Assembly: GCA_031771865.1 (NCBI GenBank)
Contig: JASISA010000042.1
Location: 2,498,870 to 2,562,869, forward strand
Reading direction: 5' to 3'
DNA from: Nothophaeocryptopus gaeumannii
Taxonomy: Eukaryota; Ascomycota; Dothideomycetes; Mycosphaerellales; Mycosphaerellaceae
DNA: 64,000 nucleotides
Positions within the stretch are counted from its first letter, which is position 1; every line of letters starts with the position of its first letter. Position numbers and translations under genes: made by a program. Positions 53,501-63,456 of the stretch are shown one piece after another. The notes under the pieces were generated by a model that did not search any database, had not been told where the DNA came from, and saw only the letters and a list, made by a program, of their open reading frames with translations.

Positions 53501-53620
53501 TAAATAATACTATATAGAATTAGTATACCTATTAAAGCGCTTAGATAGCGTAGATCTCTCTACTTTAAATTACCTTATAGTAGTAGAAATATTAGGCTTC
53601 TCTTACACTTTTAAATTAGC
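47540..53620 (+). mobile_element. Gypsy (chromovirus) LTR retrotransposon destroyed by RIP
   Basis: No long open frame exists on either strand, yet with stops read through the plus strand shows a whole Gypsy polyprotein in order: gag at about 48280-48870 (DYIAKF*EYT*IID*DDDTL), a mutated CCHC knuckle (48990-49040), protease (DSRASRNFIS, 50221), reverse transcriptase (50880-51480, YIDD at 51292-51303), RNase H, integrase with HHCC (52270-52450) and D,D,E core (to about 52900), and a chromodomain (53380-53480). Gln codons have become TAG or TAA, Trp codons are lost, and CA and TG dinucleotides are almost absent while CG remains. That is the mark of C-to-T mutation in CpA context on both strands, i.e. 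RIP. LTR ends were not identified. Confidence 0.92.
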
Positions 53621-53764
53621 TATTGCTTGTGAAAGGGCGTCTATTATGTGTTGAGATAATCAATATTAAAGATAATACAAAATTCTACAAAGTGTGCATC
53701 AGATGCGGCTGTGAATCACGTGGGGCAGACCGTTAGTGGCTATTGTTCAGGTCGTCGGTTCAAG

Positions 53765-55018
53765 ATGGATTCACGAGCCTTTCACACGCGCCAGAATTGG
53801 TTGAGCGTCTTGTCGGACAAGAGACGCAAGAAAGAATATGAGATCGCTTTCCGCGAAGGCCGCACGAATCCAGACCAGTACTTCCGGAGAGAAAAGGAGA
53901 ACTTCCAGCAGAAGATCAAAAAGGAACAGGAAGCCGGAGGAAAAGGCGCTAAGCCGGTTCGGGGACAGATGACCTGGGTCATCTGCACTGGGAGTTCTAC
54001 AGAGCCCAGATTCAGCTACATCCCACGACACAGGAAATGAAGCCACCCCGACGGAAGCAGACGCCGAAGATCATGTACCTACGTGTGAGAGGTGTGCGCA
54101 ATACGCAGAGCTGGATGACGGAATGAGAGAAATATTCCAGGCTCGCTTGGACGCTGACATTGCACCGCACGCCGTGCAAGGCGCACCGCCGACCTAGAAT
54201 GAGCTACAAAAGCCACACCGTCCGACCGTGGCGAGCGCTGTAGAGACACAGCATGAACGAATTGATCGCGGACTGGCCGCAAAGATACTCCAGGCAGTGC
54301 CACAGGTCCAGTCATCTATCGATGCTCTCGCCACGAAGATTAACGGCGTCGTCGAGCGACTGGAGAAAATCGATTTCGACAATAACACCTTCTCAAGCAA
54401 AACAGCGAGGCGATCCGGATAGGTTCATCAACGCACTCGCGGAGAAGTTTGGAACTGCCATACAGTCTCGGCTCGAGTCTGCAGTCCAAGGAGTCATTGA
54501 TGAACAGCTCCGCACCAATGAGCTCAAGCTGACAATGTCCTAGAGCGAACTAGATGACGTCGTTGCAACACAGAGTGCGAATTTGCGGGCAAACATCTAG
54601 CAGGACCTTAGCGTGGGCCTCGAGCCAGTGTTGAAGCAGTGCGTGGAAGAGCTCAGAGCCTCAACAGTAGTGGAGGAATGCCGCAGGGACATAGTGCAGG
54701 ACATTCGCGACCGGACGCCAGATCGCTTTCCAGCACTAAGGGGAAGGACTTTGGAAGACGAACTTGAATTCGTTCCAGGACCGTCCTTCTGCAATGACGG
54801 AAAGTGGCCCGGACTTGCGCGGTCCTTCCCCTACCCTGCGCCGCTCTCCAACTTCTCGCTCATTCTCGTTCGCAGAGAGCTTTGCATCGGGGACTTTAGC
54901 AGAGAGGCAAGGCCGTTGTGAGGCTCCGCCGCTTTCCGAAGGCAAGTTGAGCAAAGATGTGTTCCCAAATGGTTTGGACGGGCATGCTCAGGCTGGCTGG
55001 TTGGAAGAGCACCTGTAG
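53765..55018 (+). pseudogene. Coiled-coil protein pseudogene with amber stops next to the RIP tract
   Basis: A protein-like reading runs from ATG 53765 (MDSRAFHTRQNWLSVLSDKR) through frameshifts near 54000 and 54400 to about 55018. Stops in otherwise good sequence include TAG at 54195-54197, 54541-54543 and 54598-54600, each at a position where a Gln (CAG) would fit. The middle is helical (RIDRGLAAKILQAVPQVQSS, INALAEKFGTAIQSRLESAV). The change CAG to TAG is what RIP gives, so damage may have spread from the adjacent Gypsy element. A 9-bp-arm palindrome, CAGATGACCTGGGTCATCTG, lies at 53966-53985. Confidence 0.55.
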
Positions 55019-55155
55019 CAACCACTATTAGTTGGATGCCTTAGTTAGTGGCAGTCGCGAAGTCGTCTACTGAAGCCTAGAGAAGAGTAATAGAATTACG
55101 TGCGAAATGCGCTTCGTCGACTAGAGGGCATGCCCCTCTTCATTATATCGTCGAT

Positions 55156-55407
55156 CTAGGAGACCGATTTGAAGTGAAACTGATTTAGTATTGGCGACTG
55201 GAAGATGTTTGAGTCGTCGTTGGAGGTTGATGGGACTTGAACGCGCTTCGGTATTGGTGTTGGGTATGGCCGGTCCGATGCAGACTTGCGTAAACTGAGC
55301 GAGTGGACAATGTGCAAGTCGTCTTTGGAAGTCGATGCGAAGCAAACGCGCTTCGGTATAGGTATTTGGTCTGGCTGGTCCGAGGCAGACTTACGCAAGC
55401 TGGGCAA
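55156..55407 (-). repeat. 105-bp coding tandem repeat (35-aa unit)
   Basis: Two units and flanking partial units with a period of 105 bp (GACTT[AG]CG at 55283 and 55388). Translated on the minus strand they read RKSASDQPDQIPIPKRV and RKSASDRPYPTPIPKRV, each followed by STS[KN]DD. Point differences between units keep the frame, which suggests they were under coding constraint. The host gene is otherwise not recognisable, and no start or stop is clear. Confidence 0.6.
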
Positions 55408-55543
55408 CTAAAAGACGTCCGAGTCGTGTAGAGGGTCGTAGGCAGGTAAGCGACTAATACAGGCTCGACATATAGGTTTAGAGGCTGCCGAAAGTGAGAA
55501 TGCGAAGCTATTAGATTCGAGCCTAAAGACTAGTATACCTTTG

Positions 55544-56181
55544 TCATCGTCGTCGTCGTGGTCGTCGAGGGCAGGCGTACTGCTGTGGGGAATGTCGAAC
55601 TTGAGCTGTTCCCTCCAGGCAAGACACGCTATCTATTCCTGAATGCGACGATGCCATTGCAGCGGCAGCAGCCTCTACATCTTGGCTCGCCTCTGCATCG
55701 CCGCCAGCCTCTGAATGTTTGCCTGCTTTTGCGGCGATGGCATCTTTTCTACGATTGCTAGACTCTGCATAAGTAGCAGCCCCTTGATTGTTGGCAGCCT
55801 CTGCAGTATTGCCAGCGTCTGCAGTGTTGCTAGCATCTACATCGTTGATATTGTCAGCTTTTTTCTTCGACTGTGATTGTTCCCGCCATGCAACCTTCAC
55901 TGCGTCCTCCAAGATACGTCGACGTTTCCGAGCGCCTTCTCATCGCGCTCGAGGGTGTCAAGGAGCTTAGTTATTAAGCTGCTTATGCTACTTGTGCGGC
56001 TTCGTAGACGAGCGAGGCTCGCACTTATGCCATGGTGCGTCTTGTCATACACCCGACCATGTGTGCCGAAATTGTCGGAGGAGCATAAAGCATCGGCGTT
56101 AGTCGTGTACAGTGTCTCGCTGTCCAATGAACTAACTGCTACAGCGATCCGCAATGTCTTGAGATTCTCCTCGTTATTCAA
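55544..56181 (-). pseudogene. Decayed gene with alanine/asparagine-rich segment
   Basis: A minus-strand reading runs from 56181 (MNNEENLKTLRIAVAVSSL...) to ERDEKA at about 55920 and then, after a frameshift, continues in another frame as ARKRRRILEDAVKVAWREQS..., then an Ala/Asn-rich low-complexity stretch to 55544. No domain is recognised. It may be part of the same decayed locus as the gag-like remnant upstream. Confidence 0.35.
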
Positions 56182-56408
56182 ACACCCGTGTTTCCCGCGA
56201 GGTCGCCAGACAGTTGATTAGACCGCCTTGAAGCGGCTTCAAGCTATGTGAGCCGTGTCGCTAAGTCTTCGATCTGTGACTTCTGAGTAGTGCGAGGTGA
56301 ACGCGGAGAGCGTGGCTCACGCGTTGTCTTCCTTACTAGTATCTTCTAAGGCGCCCGCGCCTAAGAGTCTAAGCCTACGGAAGTCGGTGCGGTGTTCGCT
56401 TATAATTG

Positions 56409-57240
56409 TCAAGTAGTATTAGGGCGGCAGCCATAGTAGCTGCGGTGACCTGGTTGCCTACAGCGGAAGCAGATGTCGAGCTGTATATACTGCTCCTTGT
56501 CTTGTGAACAGAGAGGCGAGAGGTAGGTGACTGTTGCCCGGAGTTGAAGCCGGTTTTGTGCCCGGCGGAGTCTGAGGTGCCTGTGTTGGTGCTGGTAGAG
56601 GAGCTTGATTGTGCGAGCGAAGTTCCTGTTGCGTAGTGTCGCTTTCAAGCTGAAGGTAGCTAATCTTCGTGTCCGCGTCCTTGACTTCTTGCCGGAGGCT
56701 CTTCATCTTGTCTTGCATTGTCTGATCCTGAGGCGGACGTGTGTCGAGCTAATACTACAGACCGTGGATCATGTTGTCCTTGATCTGAAGCTGTGTTAGA
56801 AATGTCTGATGCTCTGTGTCCTTGCTCTTGATCGTTGCTTGTGACTGTACCGTTTGCTAAGCAGCAGTTGTTCGCGTCGAGGGTGCTATGCCGGAGGAAC
56901 GTGACCGGGCATTCGTGATTGGTCAAGCAGATAGTGAGAGTCGCGTGCACGTGAACGTGAATTGAGCTGGCGGCTCTTAGCAGGGTGTCCGCAAAGTTGC
57001 TGGGTCGAGCTGCTTGCTTGTCAAGCTAGTCGAGAGTCGTTGTTCGATCGCGGAAGAGAACGTAGTGAGGATGAAGTCGGAGTGAACAATATTGAGGAGA
57101 GATCTGGACAGCAACGGCAAGGTTGTCTGGGTTGGCAGTAATGTGGATACATGTGCGATAATAGATGAACCCGATTCCCAGTCGGGCGCAGATGACCCAG
57201 GTTGTCTGTTCCACTTCCACTCACTCATCCAGCGGGACAA
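56409..57240 (-). mobile_element. Degenerate gag-like remnant with a CCHC zinc knuckle
   Basis: On the minus strand, pieces of a Gln/Pro-rich protein (APLPAPTQAPQTPPGTKP) lead to a retroviral-type zinc knuckle CFRCRQPGHRSYYGC at about 56460. The reading is broken into several frames. The knuckle fits a retrotransposon gag. No polymerase sequence follows within the window, so the type of element cannot be told. Confidence 0.45.
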
Positions 57241-57273
57241 GGCTGCAGGTGGCCCGCGAATTTCAAAGCGAAA

Positions 57274-57410
57274 TCCGCGAGCTTTTCGAGTACCCGTGAG
57301 CTTTTCAAATATCGGCGAGCCTTTTCAAAAGTCCGGAAGCTTTCCTAAAAATCCGTGAGCTTTCAAGTACCCGTGAGCTTTTCAAAACTCCGCGAGCTTT
57401 CAGGAAAAAA
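57274..57410. repeat. Minisatellite of about seven 18-20 bp units
   Basis: Imperfect units of the type CCGYGAGCTTTTCAARTAY follow one another from 57274, with starts at about 57294, 57314, 57334, 57354, 57372 and 57391. Each contains GAGCTTT or AAGCTTT, giving a run of AGCTT sites. Differences between units are point changes and one-base length changes. Confidence 0.7.
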
Positions 57411-58107
57411 CTAAGATCCGCAAGATTCCGAAAAGTTCGCGTACGGTAGACGCTTGGCTTGGAATGGATATCCTATCCCAACTTAGGAGCTGCTTTCCAA
57501 TATCGATATGAAAGAGTTCCTCCTATCCCAAGCTGAATCAAGACACAAGGCGATTGCATACATAAGAGTTTCCCGTGACAGTAACCGCCACCGCACAGCG
57601 ACATACAACATCCTCCTCCTTGCCAGACGACAAGCAGCGGCGGAGTCGTAATATACCAGAATTCACGCAAGGAATGTGTAGGTTGCATCCACACGCCCAA
57701 GGCATTGTATAGAGGCGCGCCCTAGTAGGCTCTTACAGCTGTGGAACCGGCGAAGGGAAGGGCCTGCGTAAATGGAAACTAGATGTCAGATCGTCACCAT
57801 CCCGACCAGGATCTAAGGTGATGCCTGAACTTGTGCGTCTCGGCGAGAATGCGCTGCACATCTTTCGCGGGCTTCCGGACTGATCCTGACTACCAAGCCT
57901 CTATAGGCGGACTGACATTAATAGAGTACTTGCGGTGAATTGCAGTGTCCAGCTCAGCTATAGCTATAGCCAGCTCCTAGTCGGTGTTGTACAGGTCGGT
58001 GGACGACGGGGCAGCCGTAGGGACATCTGCGCGGAGCTATTGCTGGACAGTAATGCTGTTAGGATTCCGCTTTAGGCGAAGCAGCATAGATGACTAGAAG
58101 TAGGCTC
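57411..58107. other. No gene recognised
   Basis: Short frames on both strands only. Sequence composition is normal and not RIP-like. Nothing supported. Confidence 0.4.
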
Positions 58108-58407
58108 TTATGAGGCCTGAGAGCTAGTTTCTTTGAAGTCATAAAGATCCAGTTTCTCAACCTTCTTCGTGGCGGCATTGATCATCGCACTAGCTGCCAT
58201 GGAAGGCGCCATGGAAGGCGACTCGCGCCTATCGAGCGCTTCTCTGCGTTTGCGGGAGTTGGCGATGAGGGTTGAGATTCCGGTTGCCCAGGAAGTAGTT
58301 GATGATGGGCTAGCGGAACCGTTGTCCGATGCGGATGAAGGTCGGTCAGGAGAAATGCGTGGTGAAGGATGTTCGTCTGTGAATCGTTGATGAAGAGGTA
58401 AGCCCAT
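58108..58407 (-). CDS. Possible small gene or gene remnant, 99 aa
   Basis: The minus frame from ATG 58407 has a Ser/Pro-rich start (SPDRPSSASDNGSASPSS) and a helical end (MINAATKKVEKLDLYDFKE). GAAACGGGC lies 54 bp upstream at 58461, as before other genes. A second minus frame, 58705-58454, encodes a membrane segment (FCLLAMFFSFCALAYFALGF) and might be an upstream exon of the same locus. No domain is recognised. Confidence 0.35.
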   Translation of the reverse strand: MGLPLHQRFTDEHPSPRISPDRPSSASDNGSASPSSTTSWATGISTLIANSRKRREALDRRESPSMAPSMAASAMINAATKKVEKLDLYDFKETSSQAS

Positions 58408-58460
58408 GCTTTCCCGGGTCGCTGAAGGCTTCTAGTTATCATCACATAGGCATCTAATAC

Positions 58461-58469
58461 GAAACGGGC
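58461..58469 (-). promoter_or_regulatory. GAAACGGGC motif
   Basis: 54 bp upstream of the minus-strand ATG at 58407; same word as the motifs at 35793 and 35813. Confidence 0.25.
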
Positions 58470-58705
58470 ATGACTGTGCCCGGAAGATAAGATTGGAGGT
58501 CCAGTTGTTCGGCAGGGCCATGGTTGCCGAATCCTAGCGCGAAGTAGGCCAACGCACAGAAGGAGAAGAACATAGCCAGCAGACAGAATCGATTGCTGTG
58601 CAGATTGATGTCCCGGCCTCCATCCCCATCCTCTCCGCCCTGTCCATGCTCTCCGTCCTTTTCCCGATCTTTGTGGAGGCGAGGCGTGAGTTTCGGTGTC
58701 GTCAA

Positions 58706-61314
58706 CGACCCCGAGAGGAGGTGGAAGTACTAAGAAGGTTCCAGAGCCAAGTCTCGGTGCTCAATCGCCGGGTTCCGGTGTCCAACGGCCAGGGGTCTTG
58801 ATGTTCGATAGTCAGATGATGAAAGCGTAGATGCCCAGGCGTCCAGGTATCCCGCAATGGCACACGTCAAGAATATCTCTCTTCTCACTGCCAGCGTCAG
58901 CAGGCTCAAAAAGGGCAGAACACTGACGCGGGCAGGGAATGCTGAGTCGCGCTGGGGACGGAGGTCGGGCAGATGCTCGGAATCGAATCGGAACTCAGTA
59001 TGCAACAATGTACCTCAGAGTTGCCATGCAGCGCCAGTGTCGTGGCTCTTCGTCCTTGCGGGAGGCGATGTTCATGTTTTGATCTAGTGATGATCTGGCG
59101 TATGGTTGAGATCGAAGCAGGCGCAGGGAAAGGAAATGCTGCGGCCTGACAAGGAGGCCGGTGAGGGCTGGTGAGGCGGATGGGGTCACTTTGTTTGCGA
59201 GTGATCACGCGGTGCTTGATTGAGAAGGATATCACTTGACGAGGCGCTGAGCGGTGCAGCTGAACTGTGGGTAATGACGGGATGTGGTATGTCGAGAAGG
59301 GAAGGGTGATGCGCTGACGGTAGGGTGTTGCGGGTCACGAGTTGTCGCGATGCTGCCGCCGCTGCTGTTGCCGTGGGCCTGTTCCTTATTGAGACGTGCT
59401 GGCCGCGGGGCTCGTCGGATTGTTATCTTCGGCGCAATGATGACCTGGGCCGTGGAGACATGAAGCGGTTCCTAGGGTAAATGGCCGGTCGCAGCGTCTG
59501 AGAACCACCACCCAGTGAGCGTCCCGCGAGCCATTGGAATTCGAGCTCGTGGGCGGCATGGGATAATCCAAACGGTCGAAGTGTGTGGGTGGCGTCTCGG
59601 TATGCATGACGTGAGGAGAAGAGTAAGCAGAGGAAGAGAAAAAAGACTACGCCAGCCTGTGAGGTGCTGATATCGTTGGGCACAGACGATAACGCCCGGA
59701 AGTCCTGAAGTCTGCTGAGGTTAATGGCTTCCCGTCCTCATACAGAAAAGATTGCCCTCGAGCGTTGCGGCCATTAAATGAATGCCTTCCTTGTCAAGTA
59801 CGGATTTACATTTGACGCTTCACTCGCTATCGGAGCCAGCCCTTTGGGCAAGATGGGCCTCCGAAGCTGAGGTCCGTTCCGAGCTTATCGCGGCTCTTGT
59901 TCTCGGTCCAAGAGAATGAAGATGTTCTGGACTCACCCATTGAATTAATGTCTTCAGACTGCATGTAAGTCAGCAGCAAACGAAGAGTAGAAAGTTGCGG
60001 ATCTTGTTCTTCGCGCTGTTATAGAACCTCCGCGGTCGCCAATGCGTCGAGGGCGTTTGCAGCACCGACTGTGTAATGTATTTTGAGAAAGTCAATACCG
60101 CGTGCGTCCCGATGTTTCGAGTCCCTCGCACCATGTTCCCAATGCAGATGTAAGCCTCCTTTCTGGACCTAAACGCATCCAGATACAAAGACCACTCGTG
60201 GGAGCATATGCCTTCGCGGCGAATACCCGGACAACACAACTTGCCCGCATCATTGTCTTCGAAACCTGATTCTTCATTACCGCTGTTTCTTCCGTGCTGG
60301 GAGAGATGATGGCGGCCATGAAGCCTTCTATACGACGGCGGCGGAACAAGGTCGCGAGTGTCCAGATCAACCTCCCGTCGGTGATGCAGGGCTATGGCGC
60401 GGCGGCGATCATGGTAGCGACGATCGCTGAAGATTCGTTCGTGACCGTGGTCTGCTGCAGAGGTGGAGTGTTTGTGACTCGCCTCGCGTGCTCCGCGAGC
60501 AGGCGCCGTGACCTGTCTAACCACTCAGACCACATCTGCCAACCGTGTAGAGAGAGGGGATATCGGCGCGATAGACTTGGCGCCGGTCGACAGCATAGGA
60601 GCGCATGGTTCGTGCTGTCGAGGCGGCAGAGGGGTGGAGGTCGGAATTGGTGGTGAGGGAGCGCTTTTTGGTCTCCAGGGAGCTGGAGATATCTTAGCAG
60701 TACATTGAAGCGCGGCTGATGCGTCAATCGATCAGCAACGTCCGATTCACGTGGAGGGGTGAGAGAGCAGCGGTACGCGCTCGTCGTAAGTGAGTGGGAG
60801 AAGATCTGGTGGTAATGGATGGGGTGACACACTTCCTGCAACCCGCATGACGTCATTCACCGCCTTGCCGCCGAGGTCATCGTCTATTGTGCCCTCACCC
60901 TCAAGAACACTTGACCATGCTCCCAGCTCCCTCGCGACGGTAAATCGAGACCGAAGGCGGACCGACCAGACGCAAACATAACAGGCGGAAGTACGGCGAA
61001 TAGTTGACGCCACTGCTGCTACACTCACACTATCGGGCCTCAGCTCGTCCGTTACTTGCAAGCAAGAGAACGGCAAACGCCAATTCGTCTCCCAACCTCT
61101 CCGCGTATCTCTCACGCGTGTAGTAGCCGCAGGTTTCTGGTCTCCTTGCGCAGATTGGCACGCCTACGTACAGAGTTAGCTCGCAATGCGCAATGCGCAA
61201 CGAGCGGCTGCATCTCAAGATGGGAGTTTGGGAAAAGGGGTGCAGGATGCAGCAGCACGAGAGGATGTGGTAGTAGGGCAGGTTTGTATAGATGCGGCGT
61301 CAAGAAAAGATGCG
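58706..61314. other. Decayed coding region, no intact gene
   Basis: Several minus-strand frames have protein-like stretches without start, stop or splice signals that connect them. One at 60747-61115 ends in a natural-looking tail (LGGKAVNDVMRVAGSVSPHP...). Another at 59423-59683 has a hydrophobic leader-like start (AGVVFFLFLCLLFSS). I could not join them into a gene. Confidence 0.35.
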
Positions 61315-61695
61315 TCAACTGGACAACGTCTTACTTTCCAGAAGTCCCAGGGTTTCAAGGAAAGCGCATAAAGAGCGAGTGACTGGAGAGGTAAAGTCAA
61401 GTGTCAGCTTCAAGGGGGACTGGTAAATGATATCGTCGCGGCCAGAGAAGAGGTCGAGAAGATCCACGTCAGGCTAGTTGACCCAGCAGAATCCGCGCAG
61501 AAGATCACCTCGAAACGCAAAGGCCTTGCCCAGGACGGTGCCGAGAAGCGTGGTAGCAACGGAGAGGATGCCGGCAAGAACGCCAACGAGGAGGACAGGG
61601 AGCAGAACTCTCGACCGCAAAGCTCTCGATCCGACAAATTCGACGATTCCCGCTCGGCCTCGCCAGCCGTTGAACCTGGTCCACGGGCTGGGCAT
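61315..61695 (-). pseudogene. Membrane-protein fragment with an amber stop
   Basis: From ATG 61695 the frame reads a basic start and a membrane helix (SRVLLPVLLVGVLAGILSVA), then FRGDLLRGFCWVN, a TAG at 61476-61474, and continues well (PDVDLLDLFSGRDDIIYQ...) to TGA 61317-61315. The TAG sits where CAG would fit. It looks like the N-terminal part of a membrane protein whose remainder is lost in the decayed region to the left. Confidence 0.45.
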
Positions 61696-62395
61696 GCTGG
61701 CGGTGACGTTGAAGCTGTCTTCAGCTCACAGCGCTTCATCCAACTCCGCTTGACCCTGGAAGTCGAAGAGCGCATCTGACTTTATATTGACTGCACGGAA
61801 CCCGCCGAGCAGGGCATCGCTAACCTGCGAAAGGACGTTAATGATTTGCAGCCAACAGTCACAGTACGAATTTTTGCCTCCTTAGTCCCCAATATTCACG
61901 GCTGAGGACTCCCGCAAATGCTATCTAAGCTCTTTCGTCATTCCCTGCTATTGTTCGGTAAGAATAAGCCAAGCATTGTAGTTGTACCCGCTTGCGGCCA
62001 CTTCGACCGTAAACCCGGTAGACTACTCAAGAGCGCTGTCGTCGTCGTAGTCGCAGTCGTGGTCTCCCACTCCTCCTTGCGGTTGCGCTTCGTCGTCGCT
62101 GTGCCCTCGTGCGCTCCAGTGGGCGGAGACGCGCGTTGCTGCCGTGCCATGGTGATGGCTTTGGCGACAGAGGTGGAAGGAGTGAGCATACTACTTCTTC
62201 GTAAAGCACGTGAAGTCGAACGGGGAAAGCGTGGAGATTGCGTCATCAAGGTTTACTCTAGCATTACATGAATGATTCTACATTCCACAACCTGTTTCCC
62301 AAAACAACAACAACCTATATCAACGTCCATCATCCAGTGTTCTCTGTATTTCTCATACTATATCTCTTCACTTCATTCATCCCTCAATTGCCAGT
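61696..62395. other. No confident gene; GTC-rich triplet run
   Basis: A GTCGTC/GTAGTC triplet-rich run near 62037-62065 creates low-complexity Val or Thr frames on both strands (61918-62271 plus, 62249-61938 minus). Neither frame is convincing. The end of this stretch is the pyrimidine-rich promoter of the carrier gene. Confidence 0.35.
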
Positions 62396-63456
62396 ATGAG
62401 TAAGCTCGCCTTGTCACTTCCGACCAATGCAACGCACCCCCGAGTGCTGGAGAAGGACAACTCCATCCACGCAGAGCACGGCGTCATCCAGTATCCCTTC
62501 TGGTTTGGAGGACTTGCGAGCTGCGTCTCTGTCTGCTGCACGCAGCCACTGGGTATTGGTAAGTACCTTTGCCCCCGATTCCGCCGAGACAAGAGTGCGC
62601 ACTAATTCGTCTCTCAGCTGGGGTACGTAGCTGGAGTACTCATTGACGTCCATCCAACAGCGCTGATGCCACGCAGCTCCGTTTGCAGACCCAGCATAGC
62701 AAGGTTTCTCCGCTTGGCATGACATGTGTCCTCAGAGAAGTTTGGGCTGCTGAGGGCATCTCTGGTCTGTAGAAAGGACTGTCTCCTGCCTTGCTAAGGA
62801 CCGCCCTTTCCTCCGGGATACGCTTCGGCATATACGAGAAGTTGAAGGAGGCGACATCCACCCGAACACATACTCCGACTGCAACGACCATGGTTGCCAC
62901 AGCCGCTGGCGCCGGAATCGCTGGCAGCGTATGCAGCAACTTCGCAGAAGTCATTACCCTTCGCATGCAGAATGATCCTGGTCTGCCGCTCGGCAAGCGA
63001 TACGAGTACAACAACGTCGCTCACGGCTTGGTCAAGTTGATATCTACAGAGGGATTGCGCGGCATCTGGACTGGTGTCGAAACTGCGGCTGCAAGAGCAG
63101 GAGTGTCAGCTGCCTCCCAACTGGCAGGGTACGACATCTTCAAACGGGAGCTTCTCAAGAGAACATCACTCGGCGACAATGTCTCCGTGCACGTCATGGC
63201 CAGCTGCCTATCAGGATTTCTCTCCACCCTATTATGCACCCCATTGGATGTGTTGAAGGCCCGCATTATGACAGGAAAGGGTAGACAACCATTTCAAGTC
63301 ATGGTCAAGCTCTTGTTCAAGCATGACGGACCGACGTGGATGTTCCGAGGGCTCACTCCGGCTCTCATCAGCAGAGGCCCTTCGACAATCATCACTTTCG
63401 TTACGTTTGAGCAATTGAAGCGAGCTTATCGCCGCGCCAATGGCTTGGAGGAATGA
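62396..63456 (+). pseudogene. Mitochondrial carrier (dicarboxylate-carrier-like) gene with an in-frame stop
   Basis: Reassembled from exon 62396-62558, a 5-nt micro-exon 62618-62622 and exon 62677-63456, about 315 codons, the usual carrier length. Three repeats are visible. Repeat 1 starts FWFGGLASCVSVCCTQPLGI and its signature PxDxxK is changed (D and K to G) before LRLQTQ. Repeat 2 has NFAEVITLRMQND. Repeat 3 has the intact TPLDVLKARIM. A TAG at 62770-62772 replaces the Tyr expected in GL-Y-KGLSPALL. The best family guess is a dicarboxylate carrier of the inner mitochondrial membrane. The stop and the lost charged residues indicate a non-functional copy. Confidence 0.8.

Noticed and set aside
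60294..60656. Plus-strand 120-aa frame
   Set aside because: No domain, no splice partners, and opposite frames are equally open; typical of the decayed region.
61918..62271. 117-aa plus frame with a poly-Val stretch
   Set aside because: Created by a GTC/GTAGTC triplet run; the opposite strand gives a poly-Thr frame of equal length.
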